Source: Ceratodon purpureus
Lineage: Eukaryota > Streptophyta > Bryopsida > Pseudoditrichales > Ditrichaceae
Assembly: GCA_014871385.1 (NCBI GenBank)
Contig: CM026431.1
Location: 1,682,464 to 1,746,463, forward strand
Length of the DNA stretch: 64,000 nt
Direction of reading: 5' to 3'
Shown: positions 1-12,555 of the stretch, piece by piece
Position numbering within the stretch: position 1 is the stretch's first letter
Layout: every line of letters starts with the position of its first letter
Made by a program: the position numbers and the translations under genes
The notes under the pieces: model-generated
Database searches by the model: none
Seen by the model: the letters and a program-made list of their open reading frames with translations, nothing else
Told to the model about the DNA's origin: nothing

Positions 1-865
1 TTCCATCTCATTGATTCTAGTGAAATTTCAATACACTTATGTTCAAGTTTAGGTTCACAAGGAGGCACTTTCTGGTCAAAAAGTAGGAGGCAGGAATGGG
101 TCGCTGGCATGAATGGGTACTGCTACCTTACTAGTTTTTTATTTGATGTGAGATCGCAACTTTTATAGGATACGCTCAGTAAAACGAGCTTTGAGTAAAA
201 GCTTGGCTAGCGTGAGAGGGAAACTATTGGGAACTGTGAATATTGAGTAAATTAATCATGAATTTTTGTATTCGTACTCAGTTTCAAGAGTGGGGTTTCT
301 GAGAAGATTACGTCGAGTGACTTACATTATCTTAGAGCTTGCAGAATTCACATATTCAATAACCGGATGGTGGTTGTATGCACTTCTATGTGTTGATAGG
401 TGACAGCAAGTGCTTCATTATGCATTTATGAGTCTTTTCTTAACATTTCTAAGGGTTTTACATCTGCATTGACTGAGTCGTCCTTTGCCAACGTCCTGGG
501 TACTTCTTGGCCTATGACCCTCCATCAACTCAAGGTGAACCGAGTCAGTTTCATTATGCACTTACTTGATTTGGGTGTTTTAAATTCATGCTCTCTTTCG
601 ATTTTGATACTTGACTTGGAAGTGAAGCCTAGGAAAATTTGCGAGTATTCTGACGAGGTTTGCTTGCTGCTTGTCTCCAATAATCTGTTTTTGAGTTCCT
701 AGCTCTGAATATGCTCTGACTTCTGGCGTTCGAGAGTTATCAAGACTCGCAAATTGTTTTAGGTGATTGCGGAATAATATTCTTGAATCCGGGCAATCTC
801 TAATAGCTTAGACGTGGTGGTCCGGTGTAGAGATGCAGAAGGCGTTACGTTAACCTCATAATTGC
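1..865. other. Intergenic, no gene recognised
   Basis: Mixed-composition sequence with only short open frames that show no recognisable domain or codon pattern. It ends at the 3' tail of the minus-strand LINE fragment. Confidence 0.5.
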
Positions 866-1287
866 ATTCGCAAATGAACGATCTTCATTGCCAAAGAGGA
901 GAATACAACCTCATCGGACCGAAGTCCAGGGGGGAGAACCAGACAGACTTCTGAACGTAACAAAGCTCACAAGGTTCGCGATTACAACCCCGGGAGGCAA
1001 TGAGTTCCATCTTACAGTCAATCCTATTCTTGAACCAAAGATTTCCCGGGTCATCCATTTGGAATCGAAAGACTTGAGTGTATCCTGAATCTGGGCTTCA
1101 CGCCTGATTTTCCTAAATGCATTAAGAGTGCGTTTCCAGTCCATCCGCCAGTAATTTAGTAAGGAGTCCCAAATGAAGAGTCTGATCCTTTGCGCAGGCC
1201 AGCACTCGTTGTCGGTATTCTTTGCTGTTCCGGCTAGCCACACAAACCATAATCCAATAACGACAACGCTGAGATGGCATTCTAAGG
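866..1287 (-). mobile_element. L1-like LINE, 3' end fragment
   Basis: Read on the minus strand, 911-1287 encodes the C-terminal end of a plant L1-type ORF2. The blocks GLWFVW, IRLFIWDSLLNYWRMDW, SFDSKW and VRWNSLPPG line up with GLWKIW, VRHFIWESMLDYGRIDS, AFDSKC and VRWKLIPRG in the LINE at 48035-51340. Below 911 the 3'UTR continues to the shared tail GCAATGAA-gatcg-TTCATTTGC (about 869-890). No clear poly(A) remains. The 5' side is cut off at a MITE starting at 1288, so only the last 420 bp survive. It belongs to the same family as the longer copy and cannot move by itself. Confidence 0.8.
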
Positions 1288-1592
1288 TGAAATCACCTAT
1301 CAGCGGGCACCACCCCATGGGCGTGCCCTAAGATTCTTGCCTTTATAAAGATAAAACCTCCCTTGCATGTACTTCATGCATACATAAATAGGGTGCCCGC
1401 TTATAGGTTTCCACTTCTTAAGGCTTTGAAAATCTGTACTTAATTATGTGTGTAATTTAAAATATCAAAAAAATAGGGAAAACTTATCTTTTCCTATTCC
1501 TAATCCCTGAAAAATAGTAACCCACTCATTTCATCACCCCAGAATATAGATTCCTGACATAATCCTTAAATGCCCGCTTATAGGTGGTTTCA
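1288..1592. mobile_element. MITE, family 1 (copy A)
   Basis: A 305-bp element with terminal inverted repeats: left TGAAATCACCTATCAGCGGG, right the complement of TGAAACCACCTATAAGCGGG. A second copy lies inverted at 62420-62713, and the two align end to end at an estimated 90% by eye. It has no coding capacity. It sits exactly at the 5' edge of the LINE fragment, so it probably inserted into the LINE or next to it. I see no convincing target-site duplication, so the superfamily is undecided. Confidence 0.75.
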
Positions 1593-2298
1593 ATTCGCTT
1601 ACCTTATCTTACGAATAGGAACTTCAAGTTGTTCTTGCCTCAGCCGAAACGAGTACTTTGTGAAAATTCTTTCTAAAGAATGGATTTCTGACATACTTTT
1701 TGACTAGGCGTTGCATGACTGCACCCTCAAATAATGAGGCTGATCACATGCAGACTAAGCTGCTGTCATGACTACTGCAGAGCCCTAACTTAATTTAACG
1801 GAGCATTGGGTTTTAGAAACTAATTACAGCGTCAGACAGCGCACACTGAGCGGCTTCTGTCCTGCGCCAGACGAGCCTGCCAAACACCTAGTCGCTCGCT
1901 TTCAATAATCCCACCATGAGTGTCTGTACGAAGCTAAATGGTGTCTGTACGTGTTGCTGAACTCGAAGGCACATCGCTCTCGGTGTTGCTCAGAAGTCCC
2001 TTCGCTATCTCAGCACAAGGATACTGGACATTAATTTACAACACAGTCAACACTAGCGCATCACCTTACCTGCTGTAGTAGCCACGCGCGGAGGTAGAGT
2101 TGGGCGTTGATCCGTGCAGGCTGAGCAGATGTAAGTTGCTCCTTGCAATTGTCTTTTCAGTACAGCTCTCCGATCGTAGTCGCCCGGGATGTTTCAGGTG
2201 CATTGACGTTGCTGCTGCAGTTGTTGATTAGGTATCAGGTGGCGAGCTCCGGCAGTGGCGGTGTGTGCAGTGTTGCATGCGCCGAGCTAGGTCCGATC
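1593..2298 (+). other. Upstream region / 5'UTR of the LRR receptor kinase
   Basis: No gene is seen. GC content rises from about 1840. A pyrimidine-rich tract ending in AG (about 2152-2160) could be the acceptor of a 5'UTR intron. The kinase frame is open upstream of 2299 but has no earlier in-frame ATG, so this stretch is read as leader sequence. Confidence 0.4.
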
Positions 2299-5200
2299 AT
2301 GGCGCCTGCTGCGAGTATATTGATCCATGTAGCTCGCAACAGGATTGAGCTGCAAGGGTTTGCGGTAGCTCTTTTGCTCTGGTTTCCCTGCGTACTTGCC
2401 GGTGTGGACTCGGAGGATGTGAATCTCTCCATGGAAGAGAGTACGTCAACTTTCCCTTTCCGGGGTTACTAGATGCATGCTCGAGAAACAGCATGTCGTG
2501 GATCAGATTTCGTTGCCTGACCTCAAAGTGGATCCATCTTTCTCACTTTGGTTATGTTGCCTTGTCAATCTTGCCATGGTTGATATTATACTTTCTGGAT
2601 AAAGGTCAAATATTATACCGGAGAGATAATTTTCTATACACTAACCTCACGGGTGGAAGTAGTGGATGGATTGCAGGCCCTTTGGAAGGCGTTTAGTGTC
2701 AAAACCCCTGACCCAGACAGACGCCTCCTCAACTGGAGGAATGGCTCTCATCCTTGCGGATTTTCTTCTCCCAATACCTATCGCCGTATGGATTCCAGCG
2801 CCTGGATGGGGCTGACTTGCCAATTTCACAACGACACCAACTACACTTGGGTTGATGGAGTAACGGTCACCCGACTGTAAGAATTCTGCTCTGAGCTTCA
2901 ATACTCTCAGATACATAATAGCAGATTGTTTTTAATTCCAGTTCTGGCAGATGAACTAGGGTCCTCACAGTTAACTTCATGGAATCGATGAGATTTTATT
3001 TCAGGCTGCTATCCTTCAAAACTTTGCATTTGGTATCGTTTGCCACTGGTCCTAGGTATCAAGAGCCTGGCCTTGTGCAGTTATGTTTTTCTTGCAATCA
3101 ATGAATCTGTTCATTGCTAAAAGTTCAACCTATTCTTACTTGGTGGCGTATATTGTAGCACTAATTTATATTGGAGGGACCAAATATGACATTTGAATCA
3201 ATGCTGCTATGAGTTACTGGAAATGCACTATCTGTAAATCAACTAATAACGTTTTCGGTGCAAAATGCAATTCTTGTTCACTTCAGAAAGCCCTCAGAAA
3301 AGGTTGGCACAATTATAGTCATCATTCTTTTTCTTCCAGTGTTCAAATAGCAGTGCTCACCAAATAAGAGTTAATTGTATCGCTGAGATCCTAATGCACA
3401 GCCTCTCATCATAGTACCTCATCACTTGAAAGCCAAACAAGAGATGAATAGAAACATGATCAATTTGGTTCAATTCTCAGGGATCTCGTGGATACTGGGG
3501 TGGTGGGGGTTGTTCCACCTGAAGTGTCCAAGCTGCGCAACCTTGAAAGAATGTAAGTACTTCATACAATGTACATGTTGGCAACTGTATGGTGGACCGT
3601 GGTGTTACATATCCACGGTTTTTATTCCAGTGGATGAGCGCATTTAGAGACTGAAACCAGGTTCCCTTGTTAAGACGCAGATTCTACAGTATGCAAGTAG
3701 AGTTGGATCTTGCTGAGAGGCTACTAGAGTATGCAAGGATTATCAGTAAAAGGAACTTAGAAGAACCCAATTATAATGTTCATCCGTTAAAGCTCAGATG
3801 TTTAGATGGACTTGTTTCTTGTTTTGTTGAAAGTGAACCCATTAAAATGAATTCAGAATGTAGGTCCGTTGGCTAAAACCGGATGAACCACTTAGACATA
3901 TCTTGAACCAACATTCTGGATTATCGACTTGAAGAATATTCTTGTACACTTACAAGACTTGCAAATATCGTAACTTGATGAATGATTTTTGAGGAGTATA
4001 TTTTGTACAAGCAATGAGCATGTATCTAATGTATTACAGTTACGTGAAAATGGACTAAATTATCTCATGGTGCAGCTCCACTGATGGAGGTTTCATCGTG
4101 TGCAATTGATCAAAGTCTGCTTGTTGCATTGAAATTCTTGATTTTTATCCAAATAAATGATAACAATACCTCCTGGTTTAAACTAAAAACATTTTGGAAT
4201 TGGCTATGATCTTTAAGGTATGGTGGATGTTAGCTAAAATGGTGTCATAATGGAGAAGCTGTGTGCTGATACTAGTTTTGTTACAGAGGTAAATATTTCT
4301 ACTAGACTACTACCTAGGTAAACACACTAAAAAACTCATAGTCTGTTTCGAGATGAGTTAAGCATATCATCATAGAAAAAACTCTTCAAATAGTTCCTAA
4401 CTTATCATCATTATCAACACTCAGCTCTAATGTCCTGTTCCATTTGAACAATATCCTGCGTGCCAACTCCCTTAGCGGCAACTTCCCATTCAGGTCACTC
4501 ATCAACACGTCCAATTTGACCGTTCTGGATCTCTCATACAACAACTACGATGGAACAATCGCAGAGGATGCTTTTCAGAATCTAGGACAGCTTCAATGGT
4601 TGTAAGTACCACAACTCTCATCTAAAAGTTCCACTTACGTCCTCTATGTGCTATATAATTCGACTATTAGATTCATGTTCGAATGAAGACTTTGCATTAT
4701 TATCGTTCAAGGCACTTTACTATATTCATCAAGATTAAGTTAGTCAGTGATTCATTGATTCACTAATTCATGTTCAAAAAAGAACCAGTTGGTGCGGTCC
4801 TGGTCCTGTGTGACAGGTTTGTCCAAATAAATGTGCTATGAGTATGTGACATGACAATTTGATAGAGGGTTATCTCTGCCCTAATGAATCTCCGTGGAAC
4901 TCATTATCTGTGTAATTGCATTCTCCATCTAATCTTGCTGCAGAGCTCTCGGAGGAAATAATTTCTCAGGTCAAATACCAGATACTTCTTCCTTGCAAGA
5001 AAACTTGACTATACTGTAAGTGTAATCACACCTATTTAATTGCTTGGCCACAAGTATTTAATTGCTCCAGGCTCCAACTTTGATCTGGTTTATTGGAACA
5101 TTACTTCATAGAGGCCTGCTTACTTCACGATTCACTTGAATTAGAGAGGAAAGTATGGCCAAGCTCATTGCATCGTGATTTCCATATTTTGATGGTGCTG

Positions 5201-8200
5201 TAGAGATCTGTTCTACAACAAATTTACAGGCAGAGCACCAGATGTTTCCAATTTCTCACAATTACATAGTTTGTGAGTAACATTATCCTCCCTTCCTGTT
5301 ACCGTAGTACTATGTTTGAGAATGAACTCTCTCTTTTGTGGGCTGTTAGTCAGGGAAGTAAAAATTGATGATCTCCAGTTCATTACTGGTTAATAGATAC
5401 AACTCTAGGATGCATCGTTCTTCACTTGGGCTGTAGTGACATGTATGGGCTGATTTCTATCTCCAAGTGAACAATTGTTCACGATGAATCTTGATGTAGG
5501 GATATCCTTCCTTGAATGAACTTTCAATTTATGGCCAGTGATGGGTACTAGGGTAAGAATATAATGGTCTAGAATCTTGTAGTGAGATCGATTAAATGTA
5601 TCTACAACCAATACGAGGCTCTCTGCCAGAAGTTGTTGTGACCCTCGACCCCTACATCATTCCCTGTGGATGGTTAAATTGTTTACTCCTCAGCTAACTG
5701 ACAAGTCTGCAAACTGCTCACATAACTCTGTTGTAGGGATTTATCACGGAACAAGTTTACAGACGAAGCACCGGATGTTTCCAACTTATCAAATGTGTCC
5801 ACTCTGTAAGTACCATCGTGTTCATATTGGTCCTCACTGATAAATAGATTTACTAATCTCTGACTCAGTTGGCTCACTCTGACTTGATGAGTTAGCCAGT
5901 AGAGTGATCACTGGCCTGTGCTTCATTCCCTAGACATGGCCATCTTTTGCTTTGCATCGTATTCTCTTTCTTGAAAATCTTTCCGACTTTAGAGTTGGAC
6001 TTCTTCCCTCAGAATTTCTGTCTTCAAGACTGTAACAGACTAATGATTTACGTGAGCCTTGCCACAGGGATCTGTCTGACAACAAATTAACAGGCCAAGC
6101 ACCAGATGTTTCCAATTTGTCGCAGTTGCAAAACCTATGAGTGTCAACATTCCTCTGTGTTACATGATGGAGTTCTTCACTGAAGTTACTCTGAATGTCC
6201 TTGAGGTTAAGCAGCATTAGTCGTACTTATGTTGTAGTGCTTGCGTCTTGCTGCAGGAATATGTCGTGGAACAACTTCACAGGCCAAGCACCAAATCTTT
6301 CTAAGTTGACACAATTGGACTGGCTGTGAGTTTATTCATATCAAGTTTCCCTCGCCATTGATCATATAACTCAGTAACTGCACTAAATAGATTGAACTTC
6401 CCTAGCCATAGATGGGAGATACTGGTGATGAGTCACCCTGCATTCGTGAGGCATTAACGAGTGGTACCCCAATTTCGAAACTCTTGAAATTTTGTGCAGT
6501 TTGTGGTTTTGCAAATATCTTTCTCCAAAGAAACAAATGGTTTGCATGAATCCTGTTCACAGATCTTTCTAGAAACAATGTTCAAGGCCCTCCTCCAGAT
6601 ATTTGCTCTTGCTTAGATTATATATGTCAGTGCAATCATTTAAACCGTATACCAACATTTAGGAATCTGAATCTTGGTAGAACTTGAAACATCAAGAAAG
6701 CCAAGGCAGTTACATTATGCAGGTTTGACGTGAAATCACCTTTGTGAATAAAGGGATCTATAATAGAGAAGTATTCAACAGTGAAATTCTTGTTGGAAGT
6801 ATGTTCAATATTGACTCAATGTGCTTAATAACTCCAGTTTCCATGTCAACAAGTGGTTTGGATGTATTCTTCGCAGAGATCTCTCTTCGAACAACTTCAC
6901 AGGGTCTCTTTCCGAACTTCCTGAATCCAATGCATCTCTTTATTATGTGTAAGTGCTATCCCAACTTGTACATCATATACAGTTCTGAATCTATGGTACT
7001 TAGTACACAATAACATGGTAATGCAATCACATCGTTGGTTCTAGCTTGACCTGCGAAGTTGACTCTACGCAGAAACATATCAAACAACAAGTTTACAGGT
7101 TCAGTCTCCAGCCTCCTGTCCAGCCTCGCCGGAGCTACAGCCTTGACTTCTTTGTGAGTGACTCAAAGCCACTTCTTGTCAGTTGCATACGCTTCTCAAA
7201 AATTATGCAGCATGTTTTAGTACATCCCAGACTTACCTGGCCTTCATGAATTCATCTTATTGCCAAAAATATATTTGTTTTGTAAACCTAAGTTTTTCAA
7301 TGCCATGCCTTCCACTTTTGCAACGCAGAGATTTATCCAACAACAAAGTCGGAGGCCCATTGCCAGACCTACGCGACTTAAGCAGCTTGGAAACCTTGTG
7401 AGTTCTCAGCAAATCCTTGTCACTTTTTGGTCTTAAAAATAGCAGTTCTTTCGATCGCCATTGATCAGGAAGTTGTGCTTGTCTGATGGTCAGCTCCTGA
7501 CTACAAGCAGTTTCAGACTTGTAGGGATGTTATGTCATGAATGGAGTCTGAGCGGAGTTTTTTTTTTTTAAATCAGAATTCCAAGAACAAGGTTGGTTGC
7601 CAAAACTTGCAACGTTGCTCACTATTCATAGAGTATGTCCACAAAATTTAGCCATCAAATGGAAGTAAAAGTACATCTTCTTCAAATCCGTGCTGCAGAA
7701 ATTTGAGTTCAAACAATTTCGTAGGGCTGTCAAACAATGTAACTTTTTTCCTCAGTACACTTCCCCAACAGCTGCGCGTCCTTGATATCTCAAACCTTGA
7801 TATTGGTGGCCCTGTTCCCCACTGGGCCAACAACAACATATCTCACCTGCAACTATCAGAACTGTGAGCAACTTTCAACTAAATCATACCGCTCCTCAGA
7901 CTTGATTAGGAATACATAAATCACATTGATCTTTGTCTGATTTTTCTCCCGATATATAATGTCAGAATCTGTGCATTTGAGAAGATAGGGCATGGCTTGT
8001 TGAATGATTCAGCTTCGTGTTGAAAATGGGTACCTTCAATCCGGAGACTGAATTATTGAACTCTTTGACCCCCATAGTTGGTGTGCTACTTACTCTGATT
8101 TGATAAACTTCTTTTCCAGATATCTTGACAAGAACAACTTTACCGGGACTCTGAACATTTCAGCATTTGCCACGACCAATATCAGCAAGAGGCTGAAAGT

Positions 8201-11200
8201 ATTGAGCCTCACAGACAACATGATCACGGATGTTGTGACTTCTGAGGGCCTTGTACTAGCAGCTGCTTTAACTGCAATCAAGTGAGTTTGTACTAAATCT
8301 TCCCGATCCATTAAGCTCAGGTTAATTTGGACCTCAACATGGGAGGCACTTGTTTTTGAGCTTGCCATGTTGAAGTCCTGCCTGTTCGAAGTAGAGCTAA
8401 GGCACGCGGAAGGGTTTAACCAACAAAATGTTGTGTGTGTATTCGGTTGTACGGTGAGACATAAAATATTCAGTTAGATTGTCCGCTGTGATTTGGAGTA
8501 GTAGTTACCCGAATAATTTGACAGGTTGTGAGGGTACATGGGAGGATATTCAAGACGCATTCGTACTTCAATCTTTCCAAGCCGGAAACATAGCCATCTT
8601 CAAGAATTGTCTGTCCGAGCTCTAAAACGAACCGAGGACAAGTAATTTAGTCATGATTAGGAAATTGACAAGCTGTACATGAGCAACAGCGTGCAGGGAA
8701 ACCCCTATTGCAACAAGCGTTGGACTTCAGAAGATGACTCACAAAGATGTACTTTCTACTGTCGGCAGCCCTGCATCTACTTGTCGCCAAGTAAGAACCT
8801 TATCAGAAATATCATCAATACTGTTTTAACACAAGTAGAACTATCAACGTCACTGATTCTGTTTTCTGGTCCGCGTACATGCATGCACGACTACTTGCAC
8901 TAACTTATAAGTCACTACACGATTTTGCAGAGTCTAACAACATGGGCTGGAAGGTCATTACACTGGCCACTTCCATAAGTTCTGCGGTGGTTGTGTTGGT
9001 TATCCTGGGCTTTGCCGTAATCCTCCGACGAAAGCAAAAGCATATACGAGATCTTCAGAAAAGTAAGTATTGGTACCATCAGAAATATATCTAAAGTACG
9101 ACAATCAGATTCACAAGCTAATTACTTCCTTGAGCATTGCAGACCTGTTGTTTCGTTCAGTCACGTCCGGAGTGCACGTGAACGACGTTAGCATGGAAGA
9201 AAATCATAGTTCGCTCCTACTTTCAACTTATGATTTCAACTCACAGACCTAGTTAGCACTTAGCACTACTTTGCATGCTAGTGTAAGGGCTCAAGTTGCA
9301 CTTTAACTCACAATTCGCCGCCCTTCTCCTGCAGAAATCAAAGACGCTGATATCAGCGCTAAGAGGCTTGAATACAGTGAACTTCGAGTTGCCACAAAAA
9401 ACTTTGCTTCAGAGATGAAACTGGGTGAAGGAGCCTATGGGGCTGTGTACAAGGTCAGAACTTTGATTGAGTTCTCACTCCCATTACCTGAGTCACTTCC
9501 ACATCCCATTACCTTGATTAGGTTTTACTGTCGGGCTTAGTGCTGTGGCTCTTGCTCGCATATTGTATCCGTGAACTTGAGAGCTCATTGAGTTAAACGT
9601 TACGCTTCAAATGTCAAATTCCACGCAGGGCATCCTGGGGAACAACCTCGAGGTTGCAGTGAAGCAGCTGTTCTTGGAAACAAACAAGGGCAGGGATGAC
9701 TTCCTCAACGAGGTTCTGCTGATTTCCAACCTTCAGCATCGGAACCTCGTGACCCTCAAAGGCTACTGCCTGCACGGCAAACAGACGCTTCTGGTCTACG
9801 AATACGTGGACAACTGCGATCTCGACAAGCTTCTTCTGTGTATGTGGGCTGAACTTCCTCCATCGTCTAAAGTTTTTGAGTGGAGATTGGACTCCATAGA
9901 AAGTGTCAGAAAATGAAGTTCACTGACGGAGCTATTACGTCCATCCTATACTGATTATTATGGTAATTTAATTCTCATCTGCTTGCTAGGTCGACATCGC
10001 TCCACAGACTGCACTTCCGATGGCACGCAATCGGTGTTGAATTGGCAGGCGCGACTGAACGTTTGCCAAGGCGTGGCGCAGGGCTTGTACTATCTGCACG
10101 CATCATCCCAGTCCCGAATAATCCATCGAGACATCAAAGCCAGCAACATCTTGCTGGACAAGAACCTCCAGCCGAAGATTGCAGATTTCGGATTAGCCCG
10201 GCCAATTGAAGACGCGCGGAGCGTCATCCTGACGCAGCAATGTGCTGGAACACTGTGTGTATTCCAGTCCTTGATCAATCTTATCTCCCAAATGTCACAA
10301 CGGCCCCTACTCCTCTAAGATTCATGTGCAGCTTTCAGATGCATTTAATATGCTTTCGGAGTTTAGCATTAGAGGAAGACATCGGATAAGTTGTTGTGTT
10401 GTGAAGAAAAATATTTAGCGCGACATAAAATCATTTCTTCGTGCATGCTTGAGATAATCAGTCTCATTGTGCAGTACTCAAGCTCACATATGCTCTAAAT
10501 GTCGTGCAGTGGATACTTAGCACCGGAGTACATGTGCCATGGCCAGCTGAGTGACAAGGCAGACGTGTACAGCTTCGGGGTTCTACTTTTGAAGATTGTT
10601 AGTGGGAAGAGGAATAGAGACCTCTCCATGCCAGAAGATGAAGTGTATCTACCCAACTGGGTATGTTTCCAATCGACCAGACATTTTCCACGATCATTGG
10701 CTTTGTTGTGGGTTTGCACATAGTAGAAGTAAACTGTACGATATAAACGCCGATCATGTCTTCCTAATTTGAGAGTATCTATTTGTCCCTGCATTTTTGT
10801 TTTCAACTTTAATGCAAAATTTATTGAAATGAATCCAGGGCAAGGACACGTCGTGAATGAGCCATCCTTTACAATCAAACGAACAGCTGAGATATGGTGA
10901 TAACACTAAGCACTGGGAGAAGTTTCTGAACTACGGATGTGTGCTCAAATTACATTCTGTTGTGGCGCAGGCATGGAAGTTGCACAAAGAAAGCCGGCTC
11001 CTGGACATGAAGGACCCGTCGCTAGTGCTGGGCGAGGATGAAGGTGAGGAGGTGCAGCGAGTGCTGGAGACGGCGGTGGTGTGTGTGCAGACCGCTCCCG
11101 AGAAGCGTCCGTCCATGTTTCTGGTGGCGGCAATGCTGGCAGGGCAGGGCAGGGCAGGCGAATGTGGATGCACTTCCGTCAGTCGAAGAGGCCCACGAGA

Positions 11201-11261
11201 GCTGGCTGCACTGAGGGCATTACTTTGGAAGAATGTTCTGACGACGGAATTCCCATGTTGA
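2299..11261 (+). CDS. LRR receptor-like Ser/Thr kinase (LRR-VIII-like)
   Basis: Predicted plasma-membrane receptor kinase, about 905 aa. Exons: 2299-2440, 2660-2876, 3481-3552, 4425-4601, 4944-5015, 5204-5272, 5737-5805, 6068-6136, 6257-6325, 6877-6948, 7073-7153, 7329-7397, 7756-7863, 8120-8281, 8690-8790, 8931-9062, 9335-9453, 9629-9839, 9990-10254, 10510-10660, 10971-11261. Order: signal peptide; LRR N-cap with WMGLTC; about 13 LRRs, mostly one per phase-2 exon of 66-81 nt; transmembrane helix near residues 523-548; kinase domain. The kinase has [10 protein letters not shown] (591), VAVK lysine 612, HRDIKASN (716), DFG (736) and APEY, so it is an intact RD kinase. ATG 2299 is the first in frame. 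Oddities: AT instead of GT as donor after 6136, a decayed LRR exon at 6561-6627, and a frame-shifted C-terminus. The kinase class is known from family resemblance; the ligand is unknown. Exon joins are my reading without transcripts. Confidence 0.85.
6561..6627 (+). pseudogene. Decayed LRR exon inside a kinase intron
   Basis: The bases read as [21 protein letters not shown], clearly one leucine-rich repeat like the neighbouring 69-nt exons, and a donor-like GTCAGT follows. The acceptor does not fit: the only AG (6561-6562) lies inside the expected first codon, and splicing there would put a stop in frame at once. Skipping it joins 6325 to 6877 in the same phase, so its loss does not disturb the gene. 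Confidence 0.6.
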
Positions 11262-11709
11262 TGAGTTCTTCAGCTTTGAATCCGGCTTGTGTCGGAGGCC
11301 CGTTTTCAAATGACGTACAGTGCTACAATTTCGTTACAGCTCACTCAACCTCACAAGCTTCACAACAAGCTTTTATCGACGCTTCTTCAGATAATTTTTT
11401 AAATGCCTGGCTGTACGAAACTATTTTGAGTTCGTTCCGGTTGCTTCAGTTGAAGCACACTGTTGTGTCTAGTTTACGAAATCTGTACTCTCTGTGAGTG
11501 GGTTTGATGTTGTCATTCTGATATCATTAATATTAAATTACGAAGAATTAAGAAGAATTAAGACTTGATTTGTCTACGGGTTTTAATGTGAACAAACAAT
11601 GTCACATGTGTCACATGTGAAAGACTTGTTTCCATCCATGCAGAGTATTTGGCAAGGGACTTAGTAATGTGAGAGCAGTCTCCTGTTTATGCTATGAGAG
11701 GGTGCAGAG
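11262..11709. other. 3' flank of the receptor kinase
   Basis: Mixed then AT-rich sequence with no gene. It probably holds the kinase 3'UTR, and ends at a TTAA element. Confidence 0.4.
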
Positions 11710-12555
11710 TTAAACCTTTAGTGCCCAGACCAGTTTTCCATGGAACTCACTTTTCATTAGGTGTTTCGAGATGGGTGCCATTTTTGCATAAATGGATTGC
11801 TTTAAAAAAATCCAACCATACTAAATTGAGCGTACTTCAATTTCACTTGTTCTGTTAAAAGCTCATGTAGATCCGACCGTTCTTTTGCAAAAGTATGGCT
11901 TGTATACAAAGTCATACTTGTATTGCCATTGAATGTGTAGACAAACCTCTCTTTGTTGAACTTCATTTCAAATTTTTGATGTTTTTTTTTTTCTTTCTTT
12001 CAAAAACTTGGAAGTGACTTGCAGCTTCAATACCTTGTAGGAAAAATTCTCCATACCACTATTTGATGATTATAAAAAATTTCAAAGGATTTCAAAGTCC
12101 ACATATGAGGTTTGCATACAAATTCTGAAATAAAAGCTCATGTAGATCCGACCGTTCTGTAAGATTATAACGTTCAAAGTTTACTGTTTTTTTTTTTTTT
12201 TCTTTGTGCAAAAGACATACTCTAAATGGTGCCTTGATTATTGTTACTTCAAACATTGAGGTTCTGGCTTCAACTGTGGCAGGTGGGATCAAGTTTTCAT
12301 TTCTCACACAATTTTCGTCACTTATAACTTAGTTCAATGTAGTATACTAGTCAATAGGTGGTCTACATTCTGGTAAAGATCCAACCGTTGAAATTTGACA
12401 TGGTATCAGTGCAGGTAGCAAGGTTTAAGATCTTACGGTTGGATGTATCAAAAAGGTAAAAAATTAAGAATCATACTTCAACTTCTACAAGGTTGTCAAA
12501 AATCACAGTTTCTGGTTTTGGAGGCCCAAAAACGGCTTGAACCTTTAGGGGTTAA
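11710..12555. mobile_element. TTAA element 1 (piggyBac-like, non-autonomous)
   Basis: An 846-bp element bounded by TTAA. Its left end (TTAAACCTTTAGTGCCC) is diverged and its right end (CCTTTAGGGGTTAA) is canonical. The subterminal block AGATCTTACGGTT lies about 120 bp from the right end, as in elements 4, 5, 8 and 9. It has no coding capacity. Confidence 0.65.
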
